From positions 1 to 64,000 of the forward strand of contig JBBSFE010000020.1 in the NCBI GenBank assembly GCA_038239005.1: 64,000 nucleotides of DNA, read 5' to 3'. Position 1 is the stretch's first letter. Every line of letters begins with the position of its first letter. The translations under genes were made by a program, and so were the position numbers. Below, in pieces: positions 18,484 through 29,300 of the stretch. The notes under the pieces were generated by a model that was not told the origin of the DNA, made no database searches, and saw only the letters and a list, made by a program, of their open reading frames with translations. This DNA comes from DASXHD01 sp038239005. Its GTDB lineage: Bacteria > Myxococcota_A > Polyangia > Polyangiales > Polyangiaceae.

Positions 18484-19518
18484 TCAACTTCGAAGCGCGC
18501 GCCAATCGAGGACGCGGCATTCGCGCGGGCTCACGCGCATCTCGACCGTGCGTCGCGCGGCGAGGGCGTCGCCGCCGACCTCGATCGCCATCGGCCGCGA
18601 GAACGTGAAGCGCGCTGCGGTCGTGAACCAGTCGTGCATCCCGCGAAGTGGGTGCGCGCCCGTCCAGAGTCGCGGGATGCTCGCGATGCCGCCGAGCGTC
18701 GAGCGATCGAACACGCGCACGTTGAGCATGCCGAGGAAACGCTCGGCGAACGGATACGCGCGGAAGTGGTAGCCGAACTCGGGGCTCGTCGCGGCACCCG
18801 CGACGCTCATGAGCCCATCCCAAAGTACGCTTCCATAGCGCGCGCCTTCGATGCGTTTGATCTCGCCGCTCGCGTCGATCGTGTAGGCCTCATCACCGAG
18901 ATTTTCGACGAGCAGGTGCGGCCGCCCGAGCAAGATCGATTTCGGCGCCGTTCGTGTGAGCATCGCCGTCACGTAGCCATAAACGCTCTTCGCGAAAAAA
19001 CGCGGCGGCCCCTTCGACTGCGCGAGCTGCTCTTTGTAGTCGCTCAAGATTTCCGCGTCCCACCCCGCGCCAGCGAAGTGCGCGAGCGTTCCGGGTTTTC
19101 CGGGCGTCGTCTCGACGTCGACCAAGCCGAATCGTCGCAGGGGAAGGGGACCTTCGCGCTCGTGGAGATCGCGGAGCACCGCGAGCGAGTCGGAAAGCTT
19201 TGGCGCACCGAGAACGTTTGCCCAGCCATTGCCGGTGCCGAGCTTCAGCACGCCCACGGGCGGGAGCGGCTCGTTCTTCGGAGCCACGCGCGCGAGGGCA
19301 TTGACGAGCGCGATCGCGGTGCCGTCGCCGCCCGCTGCGAAGATGACGTCCGGCTTCGTCGGAATCGTTCTGCGAAGCCACATGTCGGCTTCTTCTTGCG
19401 TGCGCGAGAGCTTCACGTTGGCGCGCGGCATGTATCGCGACACCTGCACCGCGATGCGGCGCCCGCCGCGTTTGGCGTTCGCGTTGACGAGGATCGCGAG
19501 ACCTTCGCCGCCGCTCAT
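18484..19518 (-). CDS. Diacylglycerol/sphingosine kinase-family protein
   Basis: A 344-residue protein of the lipid-kinase (DAGK catalytic) family. It has an N-terminal LAILVNANAKRGG element, the nucleotide-binding GGDGT (63-67), and the GTGNGWANVLG motif (94-104, usually GTGNDFA), then the beta-sandwich half (AHFAGAGWDAEIL). These enzymes phosphorylate diacylglycerol or related lipids at the inner membrane face. The Asp-to-Gly/Trp change in GTGND is notable, and substrate cannot be predicted. Its ATG overlaps the plsC stop by four bases, which supports a role in phosphatidic-acid or membrane-lipid turnover. No signal peptide or membrane helix. Confidence 0.88.
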   Translation of the reverse strand: MSGGEGLAILVNANAKRGGRRIAVQVSRYMPRANVKLSRTQEEADMWLRRTIPTKPDVIFAAGGDGTAIALVNALARVAPKNEPLPPVGVLKLGTGNGWANVLGAPKLSDSLAVLRDLHEREGPLPLRRFGLVDVETTPGKPGTLAHFAGAGWDAEILSDYKEQLAQSKGPPRFFAKSVYGYVTAMLTRTAPKSILLGRPHLLVENLGDEAYTIDASGEIKRIEGARYGSVLWDGLMSVAGAATSPEFGYHFRAYPFAERFLGMLNVRVFDRSTLGGIASIPRLWTGAHPLRGMHDWFTTAARFTFSRPMAIEVGGDALAARRTVEMRVSPRECRVLDWRALRS

Positions 19519-20234
19519 AGCGCGCTCGCGATCGCCGCTTGGACGTCGGCGCTGAGCGCGGCGATGCCCTTCGCATTGCGCTTGTAGTGGGTAACGTCGA
19601 TGGAGCGGTGAATCGAGACGCGCACTACGGCGTCCGTCGTCGAGCGTGCAGCTCCTCGCGCGAGCGCGTGACGCGTTCCTTGAATCGTCACGGGAAGGAT
19701 CGCTTCGCCAACGTCGATCGCGAGATGAAACCCGCCTTTCTTGAACGGCAAGAGCTCACCCGTAGGGCTGCGCGTTCCCTCGGGCGCGATCCACACGTTC
19801 ACGCCCGAGCGCATCGTCTCTTTGGCGCGCTTGAGACTGCGGATCGCCGAAGCGCGACTGTCGCGATCGATCGCGATGAACCCCGCCTCGCGCATGGCGC
19901 GCCCCAGAAATGGAACACTGAAGAGCTCGATCTTCGCAATCATCCGAAGACTCTCCCCATGAGGCGGCCCCAAAACATGAAACAGCACCGGGATGTCGTA
20001 GTGCGATTGATGGTTGCTCATCACGAGATACGTCGCGTGCGGATCGAAATGCTCGCGGCCTTCGACCTCGATGCGCATGCCGAGGTGCTCGACGACGCGG
20101 GTGCTCCACGAGCTGAGCCTGTCGTCACATGCTTGTTTCGTGAGCTTGCCGCGTGCGGCGTCCACGACCGTGGGCACCGAGATCGCCAGCGTCTCGGCCA
20201 TGTTGCGAAGCGACAAAGCGAGCGATCCGGCCAC
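19515..20234 (-). CDS. plsC: 1-acyl-sn-glycerol-3-phosphate acyltransferase family
   Basis: A 239-residue PlsC-type acyltransferase that would add the second acyl chain to lysophosphatidic acid. Motifs: the catalytic H-x4-D in NHQSHYD (74-80), GRAMREAGFIAIDRD (motif II region, Arg/Phe-Ile), PEGTRSPTGELLPFKKGGF (151-169) and the ILPVTIQGT element (motif IV). The GTG at 20234 is the longest start; an ATG at 20201 is also possible and would leave every motif intact. It is the first gene of a coupled lipid operon. A 122-base gap separates it from the divergent giant TPR gene. Confidence 0.9.
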   Translation of the reverse strand: MAGSLALSLRNMAETLAISVPTVVDAARGKLTKQACDDRLSSWSTRVVEHLGMRIEVEGREHFDPHATYLVMSNHQSHYDIPVLFHVLGPPHGESLRMIAKIELFSVPFLGRAMREAGFIAIDRDSRASAIRSLKRAKETMRSGVNVWIAPEGTRSPTGELLPFKKGGFHLAIDVGEAILPVTIQGTRHALARGAARSTTDAVVRVSIHRSIDVTHYKRNAKGIAALSADVQAAIASAL

Positions 20235-20356
20235 GCAGCGTGATGCTTATCACGGCCATCATGAAGAGGAGACGCGACGCTTGCGATCGGATTGCGCGCC
20301 GCTTAGCATCGCTCCACCGCGAGGGCGAAAAGGCCCAGGATTTCTAGCGGGATACG

Positions 20357-23300
20357 ATGACCGCAAACTCGATCCGCAACGCGCTCGGACTCCTTCAGGA
20401 CGATCCTGATCACGAGCAGGCTTATCTCGATCTCAAAGAGGCTCTCGGCACCGGTACGCCCGATGGGATGTCACCGGAAGACGCGCGCTCCCTTCTCGCT
20501 TCGGCGCGGCAGGCGCACGAAGCCAGACGTGAGCCAGACGCGGTCGCGTCGCTCCTCGAGCTCGAAGTGCTCCTCGCCCAAGGCAACGGCTCGGAGCTCG
20601 ATTTGCTCCGCGAGCTGGCACGCGTCGCCGACGAAGATCTCTTCGACGACACACGTGCAGAAGAAGTTTACGGGCGCGTTCTCGCGCTGGCCCCAGGCGA
20701 CGAAACGGTCGAAGAGGCACTCGAACGCACACGTGCGATGCGCGCGAAGTGGAACGACCTCGTCGCCAAATACGTAGACGAAGCAAAGTCGGCCACGGAG
20801 CCGCGCATCAAGGCGTCGTTCCTCGTGAGCGCCGCCGAGACGGCCTATCGCTACGGGCGTGCAGCGGTGGGCTCGGAGAAAGGTGCGAAGAAGCGACTCG
20901 CCGCACTTCAGAACGAAACCATCACGCGCCTCGAAGAAGCTCTCGAGGTCGAACCGAAAAACAAACGCGCCGGCGCGCTGCTCGAACGCATCTATCGCGA
21001 GTCGAGCCGATGGGAAGATCTCGCGAAGCTCCTCGAAGTCGTGTCGACCGAGGCCACCTCCAAGGACGACAAGGCCGCCGGCTTCTTGCGTCTCGCGCGC
21101 GTGCTCACGAAGAAGATCAAGAGCCCGCAGCGTGCGCTCGCCGCGTACGAGCGCGTGATCGATCTTTCTCCGGGGCAGCCCGAAGCGACGAGCTTCCTCG
21201 TCGATTTCTTTACCGAGCACGAGATGTGGGACCACCTCGTCTCGCTCTACGACGAAGTGCTTTCGACCGCCGCGCGCCACGGCCAGCAGGACATCGGGAT
21301 GATCCTGCAAATCGCGATGGTGAACTGGAAGATGCGGAACAAGCCGGAAGCGGCCGAGCCGTACTTCGACCGGCTTCGCAAAGCCGAGCCCGCGCATCCG
21401 GGCATGCTCGCGTTTTTCCGCGAGACGCTTACGGCGCGAAACGATTTGGCGAAGCTCACGCACATCCTCACGGACGCGCAACGCGCGCTTCCCGAAGGGG
21501 CGGCGCGGACGCAGCTCGCAGCCGAGGTCGCCAAGCTTTCCGAAGAAGGCGCCAACGCCACGAAGGCGATCGAGCAGTGGCGCGCGCTCTTGCGGCAAGA
21601 CGCAAACAACACGCAGGCGCGCGATTCGCTCAAGCGCCTCTACAAACAAACCGGCGCGCACGCCGCGCTCGCAGATCTCTTGCGTGGCGAAATCGAACGC
21701 GCACCCGCAGGCGACGTCGAGGCGCGTTTGCCGCTGCTTCGCGAGATCGCCGACATCTATCGCGACCAAGCCAAGAACGACTCCGCGCTGCTCGCCGCGC
21801 TCACGCAAATTTCCCAGCTCGCACCGGACGACGCAGATGCCGTGCGCGATCTCGTGCGCGTTTACGATTCGATGGGTCGCGTGCGCGAGCTCCTCGGCGC
21901 GCAGACGCGTCTCGCCGAGCTCGAGACGGAGCCCACGGTCAAAGCGGAAATTCACCGCCAGGTCGCGCGCCGCTGGATGGAGCAGTTCTCGAACGTCCAG
22001 AACGCCACCGACGCTTACGAAAAGCTGCTCGAGTCCGAGCCGAACGACGCCGAGGCCATCGGCAAGCTCAAGGAGCTCTACACGAAGCGGCGCGCGTTCA
22101 AGCCGCTCTACGATCTCCTCGAGCGTGAAGCGAAGGCCCTCGAAGAAGGCGCCGCACGCCGCGAGATTTGGATCGAGATGGCGAAGCTCGCTGCCGAGCG
22201 TCTCGACAAAGGCCAAGACGCCCTCAAGCTCTATCGCCAAATCCTCGATGAGGATTCATCGGCAACGGCCGCACTCGACGCGCTCGAGAAGCAAGCCGAG
22301 CGCGACAAAGATTTCGCCACCGTCGCCGACGCCCTCGAACGCCGCATCCTTCTCGTTTCTGGGGGCGCATCGGACGACGCATCGAAGCTCGGCGTCCTTC
22401 AGAAGCTCGGAGCGATTTACGCCGAGCGATTGAACGATCACGAATCCGCCATGAAAACGTGGCGCCGCGTGCTCGAGCTCTCGCCAGGCCACGCGAAAGC
22501 GCTCCGCGTTCTTCGCGATAGTTACCTCGGGGCCGGCGACTACGAAGGCCTCACGAAGCTCTTCGCGCAATCGAACGACTGGGAAGGCCTTGCCGAAGTG
22601 CTTTCGAGTGCCGCCGACCGCGCTGGTGATTCGGCCGCGAAGGTCGAGCTCTCGTATCGCGCCGCCGATGTGTACGAGAAGCAGCTCGCCGAGCCCGAGC
22701 GTGCATTCCGCGCATACGAACGCGTCCTCGCCGTAAGGCCCGACGACGAACGCGCTGCACAGGCGCTCATTCCGCTCTACGAAAAAGAAGAGAAGTGGGC
22801 GCGCTTGCCCGCGCTCTACGAAGTGCTCTTCTCGCACGCCGCCGATGACGACGCGAAGCTCGAGATCCTCGCCAAGCTCATTCACGTAACATCGACCAGC
22901 CTCCAAGACCGCGCAGCCGCATTCCGCCACGCGCAGCGTGCCTACGAAATCGCACCCACGCGTGACGACGCAGTTGCCGAGCTCGAGAAGGCCGCCGGAG
23001 CCGCGCAGCAATGGCAGCCCTTCGTGACGGCGCTCGAAGCGCGACTCACGGGCAAAGGCGTCTCCGGCGACGAAGAGCGCGCGCTCCAATCGAAGATCGC
23101 CGAGACGTACGCCGCGCACCTCGGGCGTGTCGACGAAGCGGTCACCGCGTATCGCAAGATCGTCGAAGACAACGCTTCGGACGACGCCGCCGTCGCGACG
23201 CTCGACAAGATTTTGCGCGCACAGGACCGCCGCGAAGATTTGCGCTGGCTCTACGATCTCCGCGTTGGCCGCGCGAACACCGCACAAAAGGTCGAGCTCC

Positions 23301-26300
23301 TTTCGGAGTGGGCCACGCTCGAAGAAGAGGCGATGGGCGCTCCCGAGAAGGCCGTCGAGCTTCACCGGCGCATCCTCGAAATCGTCCCGAAACACGGCCG
23401 ATCGCTGCGTGCGCTCGCGCGACTATTGCAGACTACAGGCAGTGTCGACGAAGCCGTCGCGATGCTCGAACGCGATCGCGACGAGCGCGAAGGCAAAGAC
23501 CGCGCAGCCATCGAGCTCGAGATCGCAAAGCTTCAGCTCTCGCTCAAGAAGCCCGCTGACGCGCTCGCAGCGGTGAAGCGCGCTCTCGACGAAATCCCCG
23601 GCGATTCGCAAGCGATTGCCGTGCTCGAAGAGCTCCTCGTCGTGCCCGAGTCGCGCGCGCGCGCGGCGGCGCTGCTCGAAGCTCACTACGAGAACGTCGC
23701 GGAGCACGACAAGCAAGCTCACGTCATCGAAGTCCTCATCGCGACGGCCGCATCGAAGGGCGATCGCATCGCGCGCTACGACAAGCTCATCGGCGTTCAC
23801 GAGACTCTTGGTGCAACCGAAGCGGCGTTCGATGTCGCCAAGCGAGCTGCCGAAGAATTTCCGGCCGAGCTCTCACTTTGGGATCGCCTTGGCGTGCTCG
23901 CGAATCGCACGCAGCGCACGCAAGCCTTCGTCGACGCGCTCGTGTTTGCGGTGCCGCCCGAGGGCGAAAGCAATTTGCCCGTCGCCGTCGACACCGATTT
24001 GTCCGAGCGCATTGCGACGCTCTACGACGAAATGCTCGGCGAGGTCGCGAACGCCACGCCATACCTCGAGCGCGTGCTCGCACGCGATCCCGCGAACGAA
24101 CGCGCGTTTGCGCGGCTCAAGCAGATCCTCACGTCGCAAGAGGCGTGGGCGGAGCTCGAGGCGCTCTATGAGCGCTCCGTTGCCGCCGCCGACACCGCGC
24201 GGCAAACCGATTTGCTCGCCGAAGCAGCGCTCGTCGCTGAAGAGATCACCGGCGATAGCAACAAGGCGACGCGCTACTACGAGCGCATCCTCGAGATCGA
24301 GCCGCACCACGAACGCGCCACGCGCGCGCTCGACGGGCTCTACGCGGGCTCGCAGAGCTGGGCCAAGCTCGCCGCACTTTTGGTGAGCCGGCTCGATGCC
24401 GCCATCGGTGACGAGGTCGTAACGCTTCGCTCGCGCCTCGGAACGCTCTACGCGACGCGCCTCGACGATTTCAAGCAAGCGCTCGATCACCTCGAGGTCG
24501 TCCTTCAAGCCGACCCGCACCACAAAGACGCGCGCGATCTCGTGGAGCAATGTTTGACGCGCCCCGAGCTTCGCCAGCGATCCGCAGCCGTGCTCGAGAC
24601 CGTGTACGTGGCCGTCGATCAGCCGCGCGAGCTCGTGCGCGTGCTCGACGTGCGGCTCGAAGACCCGAATCTCGACAACGCAGCCCGCGCGGATTTGCTC
24701 CGGCGAATTGCGGAGCTCCGCGACGATCGTCTCAACGAAGACGTCACCGCATTCGACGCATACGCCAAGCTCGTGCCGCTCGCCCCCGACGACGAGCATG
24801 CTCGCGGGCGCCTGCTCGAGATCGCGCGTCGCATTGGGGCACACGAGCAGGCCGCCGAAGTGCTTCTCGCCGCGGCGAAGGTCGCGCAAGCTCCGCAGCC
24901 CAAGGGCGAAATCCTGATGGGCGTCGCCAAGATTTTCGAGGACCTCCTCGACAACGCAGCGCGCGCCGAATCCGTTTATCGCGAAGTGCTCGATCTCGAT
25001 CGCGCCGACGCCGCGCTCGCGCTTCCCGCAGCGAAGGCGCTCGAACGGATTTACGCGAGCGGAGGCCGCGCGAAGGAGCTGGCCGAAGTGCTCCGCGCAC
25101 AAGTCGAGCTCGAGGAAGACGGCGATCAGCGCCGCACCATTTGGGGTCGCCTCGGCGAAATCCACGAGAACGCTCTCGACGACGCAAACGGCGCCATCGC
25201 CGCATGGCGTGCACGCGTCGCGGATGATCCCGCCGACGATCAGGCGCTCTCGGCGCTCGATCGTTTGTACGCACGCACCGAGCAGTGGGCACCGCTCGTC
25301 GAAGTGCTTCGCACGCGCGAACGCGCCGCCAATGACCGCGACGAACGCAAAGAGCTCATGACGCGCCTCGCGGTCACGCTCGCCGCGCGCATGGGAGACG
25401 CCGCCGAAGCCATCATGGCGTATCGCGCCATCGTCGACGACTTCGGCGCCGAGCACGCCGTGCTCGCACCACTCGCGGAGCTTTACGAAAAGAGCTCGCG
25501 CTTCGAAGACCTCGCCGAAACACTCGAATCCGATCTCGCGCTCGCCGAGCAACAAGACGACAAGCTCGCGCTTTTCACGCGGCTGGGTCGCGTCCGCAAG
25601 GACAAGCTCGAAGACATCGCCGGCGCGCTCGAGGCGCACCGGCAAGCCCTCATGCTCGATCCCGGGCATGCGCCGAGCCGCGCGGCTCTCGAAGCGATGC
25701 TCGACATCGAGACGGCACGCCGCGATGCAGCCGAAGTGCTCCGCCCGCTCTACGAAGCCGACGGCGAGCAGAAGAAGCTCTTGCGCGTCCTCGACATCGA
25801 AGCCGAGCTCGCCGATGGGCCATCCGAGCGCCTCACGATTTTGTCGCAAGCCATGATGGTCGCCGAGCAATCGATCGGCGATCCCGATGCGGCATTCACG
25901 TACGCATCGCGCGGTTTGCGCGAGGCGGTTGCCGAGCCGGAGCTCCCTCAGTGGATCGAGCGCGCCGAGCGCCTTGGCGCTGCTGCCAACAAGACGGCCG
26001 CGTTCGTCGCGCTGATGCGCGAGGTCGCACCGAACATCCTCGACGAGCAGCAACAGCTCGACACGCTCGTGAAGATCGCCGAGCTCTCCCGCGACAAGCT
26101 CTCCGACGACGCAGCAGCGCGCGAATACTTCGAGAAGGCGCTTCAGATCCGCGCCGATGATCGCCGCGTGCTCGAATCGCTCGAGAAGCTCTACGAAGCC
26201 GCGGGTGGTGCCGCGCTCCTCGACGTCGTTCGGCGCCGAGTCGAAGTCGCCGACAGCGACGACGAGCGCAAAGCGCTTCTCTACAAGCAAGCAGGCTTGT

Positions 26301-29300
26301 CCGAAAAAGACGGCGACACACGCGGCGCGATCGAGACGTACGAGCACATCTTGGATCTCGCGCTCGAAGCGAACGCGATCCACGCGCTCGAGCGGCTCTA
26401 TGCCGCAGCCGAGCGTTGGGACGATCTCGTCGCCCTCTACGAACGACAAATCGGTGCGAACCCGAGCGACGATGCAAAGGCGACGCTCCATCATTCGCTT
26501 GGAAGGGTTGCGACCGAGCATCTCTCCGATCACGATCGCGCATTTGGTGAATACGAAGCGGCGCTGAAGCTCGATCCTCAGCACGCAGCCACGGTCGCTT
26601 CACTCGAAGCGCTCATGCAGGATCACGCGCACGCGGCGCGCGCCGCCGAAATGCTCGAGAGCGTCTACCTCGCCAAGCTCGATTGGCGCCGCGTGATGGG
26701 CACGCTCGATGCGCGTCTTGCCGTCAGCCAAGACCCCGACGAGCGCCGACAGCTCTTGCGGCGTCTCGCGAAGCTCCACGAGGAACAAGAAGAGAACTAC
26801 GGCGCCGCCCTCGAGACCGCATCGAAGCTCCTCGCCGAGGACGTCACCGACGAGTCCACCTGGGCCGAGCTCGAACGACTCGCGCGCGTCGCCAACGCCG
26901 AAGGGCGCCTCGCAGACATTTTTGCAGCCGAGCTCGCAAAGGTCACGGCAGACGAGCCCGCGACCGCGCACCTCGCGCGACGTACGGGCGAGCTCTACGA
27001 AACGCAAAAGCAGAGCGCGCGCGCTCTCGAGTTCTATCGCCGCGCCTACGCCTTCGCACCCGACGAAGCCGACAGCGGCGTGTTCGAGGCGATCGATCGA
27101 TTGCTCCGCGAATCGAACAAGCCGCAAGAGCGCGTGTCGCTCTATCGCGAGGCGCTCGAATACCGCGACGACCCCGCGCTGCGGCTCACGACGCTCCACA
27201 CGATTGCGCTCCTCGAAGAAGCCGAGCTCGGCAACGACGACGCCGCCATTCAGACGTACCAGCAAGCGCTCGACCTCGACGAGAGCGACCTCCACTCGCT
27301 CGAAGCGCTCTCGCGTCTCTACGCGCGCCGCGAGCGGTACACCGATCTCGCCGATTTGCTCCGCCGGCGCGCCGAGCAAGCCGCGCTTCCCGATGACGAG
27401 GCCCGCTTCCGCTACGATCTCGGCAAGCTTCTCGAGAAGCTCGACGATTCAGCAGCGGCGCTCGAGGAGTATCACCAGGTCGTCGAGCTCTTGCCGCCGG
27501 GCTCGGGCAACGCGGCGTCGGCTTCGGCGGTGCATGCGCTCGAAGCGATGATGTCGAACGACACCCACAAGGCGCGCATCATCGACATTCTTCGCCCCAT
27601 CTACGAGCGCGCAGACGACTGGAGCCATCTCGTTCAGGTCAACGGCGAGCGTATGGCGCTCGCGACCGACGCATCCGAGAAGGTCGCCATCTTGCGCGAG
27701 ACGGCGCAGCTCTGGGAGCAGCGCGGCAACGACCGCAACAAAGCGTTCGACGCCACACGCCTCGCGTTCGTCCTCGACCCCGACGATGGCGGCACGCGCG
27801 AAGACCTCGACCGCCTCGCCGAGATCACCAAACGCTACGACGATCTCGCCGAAACCTACGAGAGCGGCATCGAAGGCGCATCCGATCTCGGGCAGCGTGA
27901 GCTTCTCTCGGTGCTCGGCAAGCTCCACGATGAACGTCGCGACGATCCACGCCGCGCGCTCGACGCATACGAGCGCCTCTTCAAGCTCGACGAAACGGAT
28001 CCGACGCCGCTCGATCGCATGGACGAGCTCGCAACGATCCTCTCCGACTGGGCCGCGCTCGTTCGCGTGCTCGCGCGCAAGGGCGAGCTCCAAAACGACG
28101 ACGAAGAGCGCGCAAGTACCTGGCGTCGTATCGGCGAGACCAAGCGCGACATGCTCGACGACGCACCCGGCGCCATCGAAGCGTACGAACGCTCACTCGA
28201 GCTCGAGCCGTCGAACGCCTGGACGCTCGACAACCTCATCCCGCTCTACGAAGCCAAGGACGACGCAGCCCACCTCGTCGACCTCTATCGAAAGCGCATC
28301 GAGCTCACCGGCGACGACGACGCCGACATGAAGTTCCAGCTCTTGCTCGACGCCGCACAGCGCTACGAGAAGGGCCTCGACGATCGACGCGAGGCCATCA
28401 CGCTTCTCGGTGACGCGCTCGCGGTGCGTCCCGGCGATCCCGAGGTCATGCAGCGACTCGACCGCCTCTACACGGCCGAGCGCATGTGGCCCGAGCTGCT
28501 CGACAACTTGCGTTTGCAAGCCGCGGAAGCTGCAGACGACGCCGCTCGCCACACGTTGCGAAAGCGCATCGCCGCATTGCTCGCCAAAGAGCTCGAAGAT
28601 TTCGAGAAGGCACTCGACGCATACCGCGAAGTGCTCGAAGGCGGCGCCGACGACGACGCCATTGCTGCGGTGCGCGATATCGGTGAATCGCGCGAAGAGC
28701 TTCGCGCCGAAGCCGCCGACGTGCTCGAGCCCGTTCTTCGCGCAGCGGGCAAGCACCAGCCACTCGCCGACGTGCTCGAGATGCGCCTTCGCGCGCAAAC
28801 CGACGGCGTCGACCGCGCTCGCACGCTTCGAGCCATCGCCGAAGTTGCCGAGGCCCATTTGGGCGATGGCCGGCGTGCACAAGACGCGCTCCATCGCGCG
28901 CTCGCAGAAGACCCCAGCGACGCCACACTGCACGTCGAGATCGAACGCATCGCACAAGCGCTCGGCAACGACGGTTGGGCGCGTTACGCCGAAGCGCTCG
29001 CCGAGCGTGCCGGCGCCATCTTCGACGCCACCGTCACGACGGATTTGTTCGTCCGCCTCGGCAAAGTCTCCGAGGAGAAATTGCACGACGACGCACGCGC
29101 GGCGAAAGCCTACGCGCAGGCTGCGGAGCACGCAGGCGACTCGCTCGAGATTCTCGCATCGCTCGACCGCCTCTATTCGCGCCTCGGGGATTCGCGCAGT
29201 CTCGCTGACGTGCTCGATCGCCGCGTCGCTGTCGTCGCGGAGCCTAGCGAGCAAGCGGAGCTCACGTTCCGCCTCGCGTGTCTCGAGCTCAAAGAGTTTG

